Shown here: one piece after another, positions 44,528 through 58,064 of the stretch
How the letters are laid out: each line of letters opens with the position of its first letter
Numbering within the stretch: the stretch's first letter is position 1
Program-made: the position numbers and the translations under genes
NCBI GenBank assembly: GCA_036925085.1
Contig: JAUPFP010000018.1
Location: forward strand, 325,001 to 389,000
Reading direction: 5' to 3'
Length of the DNA: 64,000 bases
From: Brachycybe producta
Taxonomy: Eukaryota > Arthropoda > Diplopoda > Playtdesmida > Andrognathidae
The notes under the pieces: generated by a model
Told to the model about the DNA's origin: nothing
What the model saw: only the letters and a program-made list of their open reading frames with translations
Database searches by the model: none

Positions 44528-45206
44528 GGGTATCCCAAAAGTCTGGCATCATATGAAAAATACAAAAAAGGCAAATCAAAAGGTTTTATTCAGAGAACTT
44601 GCTAAAAAAAACTCAGATGAGGCAAGTTGATAAACAGTCAGTCAGCAAGGACATGGACCACAGTGAATGATGTTAGGAGTTAGCTGGTTTCACGCGGTAC
44701 GGCCAATTACACCCGGCCGGGCAGCGCCAAGATACGGTCTTCACAAGATAAAGAATATGTATCCGAGTGTTTTCTGGGTCCGGCGTTTTTCTCGGCATTG
44801 GGAGCAAGTTTTTGGCGGGTTGCGATTGAATAGCAGACGCAAAAAACTTGTGTTCGCACCAAGAGAACACTCGGACGATTAACCATAAGGATCATGTGAA
44901 GACACTGTTAGAGTTAGAGTGCAGTCCGGGCGAACGCCCGTCCGAGACCCGGAGGTTTGTAGCAGGGCGATCCGAGTGTTCTCTACACCCGAACGGAGAT
45001 ATGCCCGGGTCCAGATGGTGTGAAAAACCCCATGCCTTCCCATGTATAGCTATTTGTCCGGGTGACGGACAAAAAAAAAACTCGGACGAGCAAAACCCGG
45101 ACAGTGTGAAACCAGCATAATGGTGGTACATTTCTGGATAATGTACTTTTGCAAATGTTCAACACTCCTAATTTTTCCTATTATGCTGGACTTATGGGAC
45201 ATCTTG
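44528..45206. mobile_element. Mariner-type MITE carrying a nested element
   Basis: The outer termini are GGGTATCCCAAAAGTCTGGC and the complement of GCTGGACTTATGGGACATCTTG-type text, similar over about 35 bp and flanked by TA. The interior from 44683 to 45116 is a separate element. Confidence 0.75.
44683..45116. mobile_element. GC-richer MITE nested in the mariner-type MITE
   Basis: The termini are GCTGGTTTCACGC and GTGTGAAACCAGC. The motif TCCGAGTGTTCT and its complement occur several times inside (near 44763, 44864, 44971 and 45080), as expected of transposase-binding repeats. TTA lies on the left and ATAA on the right. The superfamily is uncertain. Confidence 0.7.
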
Positions 45207-45539
45207 TATATTCATAGTCTGAAGATTTTTGAAAAGTTTGCCTCTACATTATTTTAATTTACAGTGTGGAGTTAACTATGGAGATACTTCTTAATCTTCA
45301 TCCAACCAATCCTGTTCAATTTTCAGGCATTCAAAAAAAGAATTATAAAAATATCAAATATTGATTGTTATTTGTAACAGTTTGAATTTCAGAAATGTAC
45401 AGAATATTTGTGAAACGTAAAATCGTTCAAACGAGAGGCTAAACAAGATGAAAACATTTCTCAGAATTATTTACATTGATAATTTTGACAACATTCCATC
45501 AAAATATTAGAGAAATGACTGTCTCTAGCAGTTTGCTAC

Positions 45540-45559
45540 CCCCCCCCCCCCCCCCCCCC
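45540..45559. repeat. C homopolymer
   Basis: A run of about 20 C follows tgctac. Length variation between reads or individuals is expected. Confidence 0.95.
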
Positions 45560-45957
45560 GTGTGTTATGTTGAAAAGAAATAACTGTAATGCTCTTGTTA
45601 GTTAGATGATTAGATCTGTATTATGGACATTTAGGGTGATGGAAATGTTACAGCAAATTATTGACATCAAAATAATGTCAAATAGTCTGAAATGAATGAA
45701 TTTCAAATGGCCTAGCCATTATCCACCACAATGGATCCCTCTCATCGTGTAGGTTAACTAATTACCTGTATTGTTTTTCAGCACATGAAGACGCAGCGAC
45801 ATAACCACGGTTCGTATAATGCACTACCCTGACACTTTACAGAAAACGTTAATGCAAATGAGTGACTTGGATGCATGGGGTGCTTTTCTGCTGATATAAT
45901 GACAAGGACATTAAAATTCATTCAAGGCCATTTGACGTCACTCAATCGGTTAAAGGT

Positions 45958-46302
45958 TGATTCACATTATACGAAATACCACCGTCACGGAATGTACCGT
46001 CAATTTTGCAGTTGATTCACACTATACATCACGTTATCGTCATTAGAACATATCGTCACCATTACGTAATTAGTTAACCTTTCGTCGTCCATGTTGTACT
46101 GAAATGAATGGCTGTGACGGTGTCGGTCACACGTTCACTTTCAGAATTGACCATCAACGCCATGGACCGTCGCGGCAAAACATTCTTTTCAAGAATGTCC
46201 ACCGCCTCCGTCATTACCGTGACGGTAAATGTGAACAATACCATATAGAATACATTGTAAACTGTTTTGACGTAACGGTGATCTTCTGGATAATGTAAAT
46301 CT
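45958..46302. mobile_element. MITE rich in ACCGT/ACGGT words
   Basis: The inverted termini are GATTCACATTATACGAAAT.. and the complement of ..CTTCTGGATAATGTAAATC. GACGGT/ACCGTC words repeat inside. No clear target duplication was seen. Confidence 0.65.
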
Positions 46303-47014
46303 ATCTTAACTGTAAACTGTAAGCCATGTAGACTTAAAAAGAACATACAGTAAGGGAGAAAGATGCAGAAGAAAAAATAACATGAAAATGATCATGCGAG
46401 CAGGATGTTTTCCTCACAGTGTGGTGCCCCCCCCCCCACTCCCCATTATGTGTATTCGCATTAAGGCTACAAAGGGCAAACTGAAAATACATATATCCAG
46501 CCCAAAATTTCTTGCTGGAACGTGACAATACAAGCCCTTGGTATGCTCACACATATCGACCTAAAATGTGATCAATATTGTTGGTGGGGAGAAACGACTT
46601 TACATCTATACGAGAAAGACAAACTTGGATGATTTGCCTCAACGTTTCAACACTGGAGAAATGAACACCGTGAGAGAAACAACTCACAATGTCACATGCG
46701 TTTTACTTTCTTGTTCAGCTGTTTTAATATAAAATTTTGAGTGAGAGAGTAACTAAGGCCGTTGTCAGTTTCGGGCCGCGTAAACCCAGAAACGACCACA
46801 GGTGGCCGGAACGGGGCACGGGTTGCCGACTCACTCTACCTTATCCTAACCGACCAGAGATGGTCAGTGCTTTTCGACGGCAAAAATAGCGCATTATGAT
46901 GCTTAATTATTGCTCAGAAGTACGCCCAATTTTAGCGGATGGTGTATATATTGGCAACATACGTTACAACATAATTCCGTAGTTTACAATATGTTGAAAC
47001 AGGATTGGAATATA

Positions 47015-47544
47015 CAGGGTGTTCATAAACTATTGACCTCATTTCTATCATCATTTATTCAAAAACTGACAAAAAGTAAACAAGAAATTTAAATACACGT
47101 TGAAACATAAGGAAACACATCTTTCCATGGTTTTGAAGATATTAATACGTCTCTACACGAGTCCTATCAGTAGCTCTCAAGATACAATCACACCATGAAT
47201 TTGAAATAATTTCAATGTGATGCTTACAATTGCAGCAGTTATCATTTCACCACCTACGAATAGACTTCAATATATGAGTGCTTCCTTTCGGTAAACTCTG
47301 CGTTAGTGCCTCTGCACAGTAACTCTTATCAGCCACAAAACACACTGTGCATTCTCTTACAGTAGTTGCTATGTTGTATAAATGTAGAAGTCAGCACCAA
47401 CCGATGCAATTAGGTGGCAAACTTCAAACTTGTACATGTATTTAAAAACTAGGAGAGATATGTTTCGAACTGGATTTAAATATGTTATTTATGTTTTCAA
47501 TAAATGATAGACTGAAATGAGGTCAAGACTTCATGAACATCCCG
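47015..47544. mobile_element. Mariner-type MITE (CAGGGTGTTCA termini)
   Basis: CAGGGTGTTCATAAACT is at the left, with an inverted partner ending GAACATCCCG at the right; TA lies on both sides. The similarity continues for about 45 bp (gacctcatttctatcatca and partner). It has no transposase ORF. Confidence 0.85.
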
Positions 47545-47545
47545 T

Positions 47546-48370
47546 AATTTGAAAATACAGTCTCGTATTGAACATACTTTTTTTTATTTGAAATACATTA
47601 AATATAGTATTTTGAAAATACACATCATCATGCATTTTTTATACCACATGTATTCCTAATACAAAATGGTGTGTATTTTGATGATTGTATATTTTCGAAT
47701 ACACTTTAAAAATATTTAACCCAACCCTGACAATAATTAAAACACATATTCAAGAAGAACGCCCTCCCCTCATTCCTCCAACCGGAACTTTTTAATTCCC
47801 GCCTTGTAACTACTAAATTAACTCCAACTGAAACATCTTTACGCAACTAAACCCCTTTTCTACTTATACACCATATTCTAATGTACATTCATTAGTGTAA
47901 AAACTGTAAATTACAACTAATAACCTCCCCTTTAAGCAATTAAATTCATAGCAGCTTTAGAAACTATACAAATTAACTTCAATTAAAAACAAACTATATT
48001 TGTATGATGTGTTAATTTTAAAATGACTAATAAAGTTTAGGACGTCAACAGTTTAAAAAAGAGAAAACGCATTGATTAACTTTGTGAAGAAAAACACACA
48101 CACACAATATAGTATTTATCCCAAAAAAAAAAGGCTTTGAAGAAATTAATAAAAAAATGGAGCAATATTAGAAATAACAAATTCATGAATAACTGTTAAA
48201 ACCAGAACAGAAAATCAGTTATTCCACAGAATTACTATATAATGATGCAGTAACATCAATTCGGTAGTAAATTTGCACAAGTACTTGCTTTGTAGGCAAT
48301 GTGCAAAATAATAAGTCAATGTAATACTTTACGAAGAATAGCTTGTTCATGTAGATATATTACGACTTAC
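47546..48370. other. AT-rich DNA, probable 3' end or introns of hyccin gene
   Basis: No exon was recognised. Downstream exons and the 3' UTR of the - strand hyccin gene should lie here or further left, because a strong GTAAGT donor at 48370-48365 implies at least one more exon. Confidence 0.35.
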
Positions 48371-51300
48371 TGGCTGTAGCCATCTGAAACGATTCCATTT
48401 CGATAGATTCCATATCGAAAGAAGACGAGGGTTGGAGAAGGAGGCTAGACATTAAGGGATTTTCCGGCACTACGCGTTATAAATCAAATTTAAACCTTTC
48501 ACAACGAGTTTACTGAACAAATGATTACTAACGAGAAGAAATTTTCTTTTCTTACATACTCCAAAACTAGCCTCCTCCCCTCGCTGTCGATTGAGAGGGA
48601 AATCATTCGAAATGGAACACCCATTTACTACCAAACTGGTGATTCTCTGCATATTGACTAGTCAATACATAATAGAATGACAGATTTTCCACTATGACCA
48701 TAACATAACGAATGCATTATGAAAATCAACATGTTTGGCATCTCTAACTATACTAACGTGTGAAACTCACTACGTGAAACTGAAACTTCATCAGATTCAC
48801 TCTTCTGACTGGATGACTGGAATGACTGTTTCTCTCCTTCCGAAGTGGAATTATTCGATGATGAAAGGCTTCCACCTTCATCGCTTTGGTTGTCAAACGC
48901 ACCGGACAAACTATTGTCAACAACTTGCATCTCGATTGTATCTACGATCTGAGTACTTGTTTGATTTTTGACAACCACTTCTGTCCTAAGGGCGTCTCTT
49001 GCCATAACGGCAGCCGCATCACCGTTCTGAACACCACCTTTGCCTGCGACGCTGCCACCACTTTTTGTAGCATTTAACAAGAGCTCGCCATCTTTCTTCT
49101 TACCATCACTAACGTTATTACTCAGAACTCCGACCAAACTGCTTACACTACCCATTTTGTTTCCTTTGTTACCTGTCTGTTGATCTTCGGACTTCTTATT
49201 CATCTTCGTCTTCTCGCCGATCTTGGAGATCATGCCGATTAGAGGTGCCATTGCTTTCTCCTTTTCCTTTGGTTTAGGAGCAGAGCTTTGATTCCGTTCG
49301 GAATCATCGTTTTCCTCACTGATTGTGGTCAGTGACTTCTGTCCTTCAACAGCCTCTCCATCTTTGCCTGTCTGAATCGGAATGTCATCTATGAGGGTTA
49401 AAACGAAAACACGTGTTAGACTTTTCAGTGGCAATAAATCGGACATCTTATTTTCATCAGACGACAAGATCACGACAATTTAACCAATTAGACAAACTGA
49501 TCATTTTGTGGATCAAAATTTTAAATTGCTAAATGTATTTTAACGTAAACCTCGCAATGAATATTTTAACCCCTTTTCTAAAAATTAACCCACAAAATGA
49601 TCAATAATTTTTCTAGAAATTAAACTTCAAATGTAACAACATTAAAAGCATTGTTCAGACGTCCAAATGAATACTAATATGCATCAATATGAAATAAAAA
49701 TTGACAAAAAAATTAGTACAACAAGAAAAAAAATAGTGCAAAACAACAATCACTAAATATACTATGAATAAAAAAAATGTAGAAAGTCGTAATTCTAGAA
49801 CTTATGAGCAAAACCAAAATTATTATGTAATGTAATTTTATAAGTTAGCGAATCATAGAAAGTAAAATCGATTTATGCTTACAGCTGGTTGTTATAATTT
49901 AAATTAATAAACCACGTAATATTTTGGAGCCTACATCAGAGGAGCAATGAAGACAGCAAATAGCGCAGTGGTGCGACAACGTTGTTTACAACTACTTTTT
50001 TGTTGTTGTAAATAGTGGTTTTTAATCTTATTTACAGGTTGCGCCACTTTGACAATTTCCAATTTTCACACAATAAAAGATACATTTACGACTGGAGTTT
50101 TAAAAGTTATCGTAAGATCCTAATATATAGTAATTTCAAATTTAGATTAATATTGGAAAAGCCGTAACTATGGCGAGCCGCGTAACTAAAATGACAATAC
50201 TAAGGAGGAAAATTATTTAGTTAACAGTCAACAATATCGTAAAATGCAATTGTTTTGCATAGTTTATGTATATCATGCAACTCCCTAATGTACTCAAGAT
50301 TTACAACCACTTCTAAAGATATTTATGTTGTCACCTTGTAGAGCACACCACCAAATAAAAAAACACGCTGCTTTATGCAAGACAAATATAAATTTTACCA
50401 CAAACTACAAGGGGCCCCTCCCTCCCTTTAGGGCTTTAGGCCACATAAGTCAATATAATAGTTTAAGCACAATCCACCTTCATTTCATCACATCTTAAAT
50501 TCATGCAAGAATAAAGAGAATAAAAAATACAAGCAACCCCTCAACTTAGCCACATAATCCAATTTCTAAGCCAACTGTCGCCATGTTCGCATTCACGGTT
50601 TCTGCCGTGAAGTTTTATACGAAATTAATTTTAGAAAAAAAAATGCTCCCTCCATAATAAGATTATTTTGTTTCTGTCGCTAACATAAAATACTAAAAAT
50701 ACCAAGTTACACATAATTTGAAAGTGAATGTGAGGAATATAAAAGAAGTGTGCAAGTACACCAATACAATAAAACTAAAGTCGAAAAACGAAATCAAGAA
50801 GAACTAAACAGTTAGAAAAATATCAAGAAGAGAAAGCAAGTGAAACAATGCAGTACACCACTCCACAGCAGTTTCTGCCTTCCCTGTAATCGACATCACG
50901 AAGGCTACATCTTTGTCCGATGAACTACCGGACCGTGATCCCTCTCTCAGCCTCAACATCACTGACATTTGACCGTCAGCCATGCTGCCCAATATTACTT
51001 CAGCATTAGAAACCATTGGGTCTTCTCTTCCACTAGGATCATCTACCGCATACAGTATATATACCAAAACAAGGATGGATGCAAAAAAAATGTAGTAGTG
51101 ACATCAGAATGTTACAAACAACATAACACAAAACAACAAATGCACATACATCTAAATTAAAGTGTCTGGAGAACAATCACCTATTCATCATTGTTGCCAT
51201 GTGTAAAATAACAAAAAATAAAACAATTAAACTGACTTGTAAAACTCATTGTTATTTAAAAAAAAGAATGCTGAAATTGTAAGAGAAACAAATGGAAAAA

Positions 51301-54300
51301 AATTATAACAATAGATACTTGTTGATGTTTCTGCTTATATGTAAACTTTTTTTTTAAAGTTTCCGAAAATTCCTTTTATTTACGTAATTTATAGAAACAT
51401 CAATATTTGCTTAGACATATCGCTGTCAACCATTTGACAGGCAAGGTTCATGAAAACGCGAGGCACTACACAAAAGCCTAAGTTACCTATGCCTAAAACT
51501 GGCACTAATGTGTAACACCCAGTAACTTGTTATCCCGCCAAAACCATAGCCTGGGGGGTAAACAACTCATAGCTGTGCCTCTCTCTCTCTCTGACTCTTA
51601 TTTCAGTGGCGGATTGATACTCTTAGGACCATGATCACTTGGACCTGGTTACACCTCGTAGGTGTACACGGGTCCAAGGTATAAAAAGACCATGTTCCTC
51701 TTTGTTCTTTGTCCACTCTTGATTAACTTTTGTACTACGCTGATTAACATATCCGTATCACATCATGGGCCCGTGGACACACCTTTAATAATTCATATTC
51801 ATTCTTGTAACGTTGATGTTTCTAGACAAGAATGAACAAAAGTGTTTGCAATATGAAACTGCGTTGTCTACTGTTTTGAAACCAATACTTCTCTAGACAA
51901 GCCGGTGATACCATAGGGCAAGAAGCCATAGAGAACCCTTAGGAGCAACACATCTTCTCAACAAAGGAAGATGATCATCAATGGCGGCCAGAAGTGGATG
52001 GTCACCACCCTTCTGCTAGATTACACCCCTACACAGTAGGCTGATCACAATCTATCACCATCTGACTACATCTGTAGCTCGAATCTTCTCCGTGCGGCCA
52101 CCGCGCAATCAAGAGAAGAAACGAGTTACAACGAAGAGAGCACAATGAAATGCTCGATTTGGTCAAAGGACGCCATAATGCTCACAAATGTCACGATCAA
52201 TCCCTTACTACAGTAGACAGCAGACTTACGACATCTCTTTATGTCCTTTCTTAAACACTTAACTACTTACAGCCAAACTCGTGTATGAAAAATTCGCATA
52301 AAATAAAATAATTTCACTTATTTCTTTAAACTTCACTTAATTTTTTGTTCAAAAATAACTTTCTATGAAAGGTTTCTTTAAACCAAATCGTTTGGAATTT
52401 GCATTTCTATTTGCACAAAACGAACAATTTTCTTGCCTTTTTTGTTGATTTTTTATTTTCCTTAAACGAAATAATTTCAAAAGACAATATGCATCTTTTT
52501 GGATTGTCATTTGCATCTAAGTTTGTAATTACATATAATTACAGGACACTTATAAGTAGATGTAACATGCAAACTAAAAACAAACGGAAGTATTGAGCCA
52601 CGTAAAGACCAGGCTCACGAGCCATTCTAGAACAGTTCTCGAGCAGAAAAAGAACCCGGATTAGACGAGAGCTAGCGAACGATTGTAGAGCTGTTTGTGA
52701 ACTGGCACAAAGTTCACTCTTGAGGCTGTAAATCAAAGGGTTGGTTCTCGAACATCTGCCGAACAGATAAAGAACCCAGTCTAGACGCTCATTTTTTTTG
52801 GCTCAAGAGCAGCTCTCGAACGTTAGTTCCCGAGCGGTTCGCAAACATCTAATTCTTGTCTGTATGCAGCTTTAGATGTTTTTTTGGGGTCACTCTTGAT
52901 GGTATAATTAACGTGACAGACATCTGAAAAACGTTTGTATTGTTTACCAGACACCTTAATTACCAATAAGAAATATACGCTGTGTGAAAGGGCAACACCA
53001 TACAAATGATAAAAGTAGAAAAACTATTCTTTGTATAATATTAACTTCAACACCAACTAGAATATATACAATAAAAATACACATCAATAAATATCGACAA
53101 ATCTAAAATTAACTCATATCGAATCATCTGAATAATCTAATGCAATGTAATAATACTAAATATAGAAGAAAAAAACAGTTACTTAATAGGTAATAACCAA
53201 CATATTCTTGCAAACAATGATTGAAACAAGACATCAAGAATAATAGAAAAATGCAAAAAACAACAACAACAACAAAAGGAACGTTAAAACTCACCGGGTA
53301 ACTTTTTTGTTCGAAACGATGCATTCGTTATAATGGATTTTGAAACGGTTGTCATGCTCGTTGTCGGAGATAAAGAAATGCTGATGCCCATTGGTCCGTC
53401 ACCTGGTTGCCCAGATGGATTCGTGTGCAACGAATTTCTAATGGCATTCGTTAACTTAACGAACAAAACGATATTCATTATGACCAAAAACAAAAAAGCT
53501 TATCGTCGATCTTACCAACAGAACTTCGGTTAAGAGATCGTGGCTCGCACGCACGTGAGCATCGTCGAGTGCTTGCAAGCCGACTGCCCCTAACCCATTA
53601 AACCTGCATCCCAAAAAAAAAAAAACGTTTTCGGTTATAGAAAAGCAAAAGAAAAGCTCATTGTCTTACATGGAATAATAAACACTGTGTAGAACTTCGA
53701 GTAGGAAGGAGTGAGTTAGAGGAATTCGAGGAGGTGGCCTCACGTATGGATTTCCAACAAGAGAATCGACGCCGTAAGAAGCTCTGTAGTAACTTCCAGG
53801 TTTACCAAAACCTTGTTTAGTTAATCTGTGCGAGACAAAAAAATTGAAACAAAATGTCTCGTGTCCGATACTCACACAGGGTGGCTGATTTTTCTTATTA
53901 CTATCATTATCAAAACGCTTGCAGAGTTTCACGTATTGGTTCCTTACATTATTTACTCTTAGTTCTAAATAGACTTTGAATTTCTTTTAAAATACACTTA
54001 AAAAGATAAGCACATCCAACTGTCAATTTGCAACTTAACGCCGCGTTTATAGTAAGTTCACAATTTCGTTCCCCCACATTTGTATTTAAATAGTACTCAG
54101 ATCAAGAAAAACACAATCCCAAAATACCGACTTATAAACGTGGCATGCATACTAAAACCCTCCAGTACCTTCTTACATGCATGTATATGCTAAGCATACG
54201 TCAAATGCATATTATGTTTTACCTGGAGCACATTTTGCACAAAGCCAAGAGAGAAGGTTTCGACATGTAACTGAGGTTGCGGTTGTATAAGTTCATCAAT

Positions 54301-57300
54301 ACAGTCATCACTTTCATCCTACATCAAGGCAGCCAACAAATAATAAAATATAAACCATTGATCAATTGCAGTTTCATTAAGAGACAGCAGCACAAACAAA
54401 GAAACAAACCGATTCTGTGCATTTAAATTTTCCACCTGCGGAAAGGGTCCGACCGCAATTAAATGAGTGTCCCCCTTTTCTAACCTCGAAAGGGCGTTTT
54501 CCGTCAATGCCGAAGAAGCTAAACTAATGGGCTGACAAATAAAGACGTACAGAAACAATGATATAACAAACCAAACATATTAATATCCGTATATAAGAAT
54601 GTTTCATTACGTACAGCGTGATAAATAGATGGCTGCGCCATACAAGGCAATCGAAAACTGTGTACTTTTGCTTTACCCAAGGGGTCCACCACCTCCTGAC
54701 AATACAATTCCATCATCATTTATTAAATATTAAATAAATTCATTGATCTCAATGCTGTTGCTGAAAATGCTGCTAGCAAAAAATTCAGAAGAGTAATTTT
54801 TAGACAAATATGAAGTGAACGTAATTTTTTTTTTTTCAGAAAAAAATTAACAGTGCCTCAAAAAGTAGAATATGAAATTCAAACTGAAATAACTGAAACT
54901 GAAAATCAATGCAAAACTGAGATAAAAAGTTTCTTTTAAAATATTTGCTTGTCGAGGGTATTCGGAAACGAAATCTGGAAACAACACATGAGCGGAGAAT
55001 CTATACAGAAAACGTGTCCGTGAAAAACGCCAGCTTCTCAAGAAAGAGAGCGCTTAATTCACATACTTGCTTTCGCGAGAAGATTAAATTTAATATGGCG
55101 ACCTTCAATGTGAAGTTTGCTATATAAAGAATGTGTAAATGCAGATGTCATATTTGCACCCAAGGTTTATTCGTGAGGCTTTTCTATGGCTTCACATTTA
55201 AGAAGGGTATGACAAAATCAAGCAAATCCAGAAATTATTTACTTTTAAAGAGCTGTCTAACAGGTGGAACAATTTATACAGTATAAAGAAATAGTCTTTA
55301 ATTTCTTATTGCACACATTAACACGAAAATCTATCTTAGCTTGTTCCTTTACTCCTCGGGTTTTCTAACAAATTGACAATTTCTTCTTGAAGTTCATCGA
55401 GAAGAAAAAAAAAGCATTAACAACAACTTTTCATAATCTACCAACTAAGCAGACATTGGCAAAAGTAATAAATACTGCAGATTGTCACTTGTTATTAAAT
55501 TGGTAATAAAATCATTATTGACAAAAACAGGGTTTTATTTTATTTACCAAATTGTAAATTCCAAGAAGTAGAACCTCAATGCATTTGACATTCTATAAAT
55601 AAAAAAGCAAACATTAGCAAATACAAGCCCGTCCTAATTTGAGTTTTCCAAATGTTTTTATCAAGCAAACCTTTTTCTCTCCATGTGCCAACGAACACAA
55701 GTAAACACCAATCATAGCTGGTAAATATTGCAAAGAAAATCTCTGCAATTCCACATCCCTTGATCGATAGAATGTAAACAGCTGATTGCAGATGTTTTCC
55801 AGAAGCTATAAAAACGCAAAACAACAAAGCCAAGGCATTGGTTTTTATGTTCAAAACTTAAACGGTGATGCTTTTCATTATTAAACGTTACAGGAACATT
55901 TAATATTATTGAAAATTACTTCATTATGCTTGTTCCGATCTTCAAGAACTCCGAAAATACCATTGATGAGCTCCAAATTCTCGGCAATGGTACATGCAAA
56001 ACTGTGGGCTTCGGTAGGACTTAAGGCCTAAGTAGAAAACATTCAAATTGCTGTAAACGCCGTCGCTTCAATTTGACACAAAATGTAACCAAACGGAAGT
56101 ATATTCTAAAAATATTGCTTAAGAAAAAGCAAAGCATAAAAACAACGCTGAACTTTAAATTTTTCATTAGACTTCCATCGACTACTTCATTTTACCTAGC
56201 TAGGCCTTACCTAGACACTAAAGAGTAAACGTAGGCCTACTCGACACAGACGCAATGTTAAATGAAATTTGACGTTTCCCAAAACATCGTCTCGATTCAA
56301 ACAGTGAAAATGTCCTCAGGCTAAACGATAATTGAAGTTAAAGTCACTCCTTGAATCGTGTGGCAAGGTTTTAAGGTCTTTTGGTTGCAATATTTAAAGA
56401 GTTTTTTTTTATTTTACACTTTTGAATTATGCTAATTTGCTTGACCCATGTCAAAGTTCATTAACCTCAAAAAGGTCCGTTTTGCTAACCACCTATCATT
56501 CTTCAGAAACGTCTTGCAGCTTTAATATACTTTTAAGCCATCGCGGTATTAAATAATCTTTCGAATTGCCGTTTGATTGCTAAAACCGTTTAAGCAACTT
56601 TGGAAACACCAAATTGACCACGTCCCATTGTACGTACACAACTCTAGTGTCTAGGCTGTAAAGGGCAAAAAAATTTGCATAAAATGTACAAAACGCTTTT
56701 GGGTGCACTATGATACTATATGAGTGCCATATGCGCAATTGTAATCATTTTGAAGAAAAATTAAGATGCAAATAAACCACGAAAATTGCATTTACTTCTA
56801 AAAAATACTTTTTGTAAGAAAAAAAACTCCAGAAAAGGTTTTCTACATATATTACTTCAAACTGATGAGTGGCACTAAACGTGGGCCAAATTGAATAACC
56901 GAAAAAAATTTTCGGAAAGAAAGGGATAAACTAATGGAGAAAAGGATAAAAGGGAGAAAAGGATAAACTAATGGAACATTGGGGGTAACTCTAAAACCTG
57001 AAACAGAATACTTATAGATTTGGATGAATACTTTATATCAAGCATGTCAAACTCAAAGGCTAACACGGGCCAAATAAACAAGGTCTAAGTTTATGTGGGC
57101 CGCAAAAAATCAAAAACTTCTATTTTTATAGAAACGTAGGTTTATTTCGAAAAGTCCTGTCTTCCTGACACTTGGCATCTCTTCTCTGCTACGATCTTTC
57201 CTACTTCGGGGGAAATCTTGTTTGTAGTGATTACTTTCCAAACTGACCCAAGGTGAATGTCAGTAATTATTAAAAATTAAGCTACGAATTTTTTATTAAA

Positions 57301-58064
57301 ACTTTTGTTACATACCGTCATATTGGCTGTGCCACAAAGAAATTCGTTTTGGGTCGCGAGTTTGACATGCTTGCTTTATATCGTTATTATTTTGGGTTAC
57401 ACGTTCAATTAAGTTTGTTGTAAGAGGTCTGGGGAGCTCAAATCCCCAGAATGTTAAAAAATAACTTGATTTGATTTTTTTAAAAAACAAAAACAATTAG
57501 GTTGTTCTGCACCCAAGTTAGTGCAGTGTTTATCCAACGGTTTTTGCGTTCATCCAGTTCGATATGCATTCTGCTTCAGGTTTTAGAGGTGCCCACGATG
57601 TTCATAGTTTTATCCTGAGTTCCTGGCCGAATTTCTGGCGCTTTGATTGTGATAATAAATTGCTTCCCACCTATTGTATTTTGCCATAATAATATTATAC
57701 ATGGTACATTTGCACAAAAAGAAAAATGAACAACCATTTTGCATTTTGGAGGTTTGCACAAAAATGCAGACTTTCTGAAACAAAAAAAAATTGCACATTT
57801 TTTCAATTTTTATTCGCATAAAAGTTGTAACATTATTATTAATTTATTACTATATTAATAATTTATGTCCCTCAAAGCATTGTTGTTTATTCATAGATAA
57901 AATGAATAAAATACGACTCATACGCGCCTGCCATATTGTGATGTTTGTGCGTGTGGCTCTTTCAGAATGCAAGATAAAGGAACCACATTGAAGCAGATAT
58001 AAAACAAAAAAACAAAACAGACCTTGCTATCAGCCAGCCATTCACGGACTAGGGGGTCGGCCAT
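48371..58064 (-). CDS. FAM126: Hyccin / FAM126 homologue, 3' end unresolved
   Basis: Exons read on the - strand: 58064-58023, 56027-55920, 55805-55671, 55592-55548, 54695-54615, 54531-54410, 54318-54223, 53825-53670, 53603-53516, 53454-53295, 51042-50929, 49388-48771, and a probable 48444-48371. The phases of the first twelve agree, giving about 588 residues. Hyccin is a subunit, with TTC7, of the EFR3-PI4KA complex that makes PI4P at the plasma membrane. Matches to the conserved hyccin domain include NQLFTFYRSRDVELQRF, CIEVLLLGIYNL, QPSIYHA, ALTENALS, NAQNR and FNGLGAVGLQALDD. All splice sites are GT-AG. The long twelfth exon encodes a disordered Ser/Lys/Gly-rich tail, as in vertebrate hyccins (about 520-530 residues). 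Frame linkage into the last exon is not solved, and no stop is assigned. Confidence 0.9.
49960..50056. repeat. Imperfect inverted repeat in hyccin intron
   Basis: gcgcagtggtgcgacaac at the left pairs roughly with gttgcgccactttg at the right, about 90 bp apart. An inner ttgtttacaac/gttgtaaat pair is also present. Confidence 0.5.
51511..52130 (+). repeat. TGTAAC..GTTACA element, copy 3 (solo)
   Basis: It begins TGTAACACCCAGTAACTTG and ends ACGAGTTACA, an exact inverted TGTAAC terminus. The same hairpin (CTTGGACCTG and complement) precedes TATAAAAA (51680). Tail hairpins are also kept (gctcgaatcttctc with gagaagaaacgag). No 5-bp duplication is visible. It sits in the intron between hyccin exons 10 and 11, antisense to the gene. 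Confidence 0.7.
52590..52870. repeat. Repeat with direct sub-repeats in hyccin intron
   Basis: The words gagcagaaaaagaacccgga and gaacagataaagaacccagt recur about 120 bp apart, and ctcgaac/gttcgag words are frequent. It is probably a decayed MITE. The boundaries are uncertain. Confidence 0.45.
56210..56655 (+). repeat. Dispersed repeat R1, copy 3
   Basis: It starts CCTAGACACTA and ends TAGTGTCTAGG, perfectly inverted over 11 bp. The interior matches copies 1 and 2 (attatgctaatttgcttgac; tcgaattgccgtttgattgc). It is the copy with the cleanest ends and lies in the intron between hyccin exons 1 and 2. Confidence 0.85.
57039..57373. mobile_element. hAT-type MITE with perfect 8-bp duplication
   Basis: The termini CAAGCATGTCAAACTC and GAGTTTGACATGCTTG are exact inverted repeats. 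CTTTATAT lies on both sides (57031-57038 and 57374-57381). The internal gggccaaat/gggccgcaaa words recall other animal hAT families. It lies in intron 1 of hyccin and appears fairly young. Confidence 0.93.
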
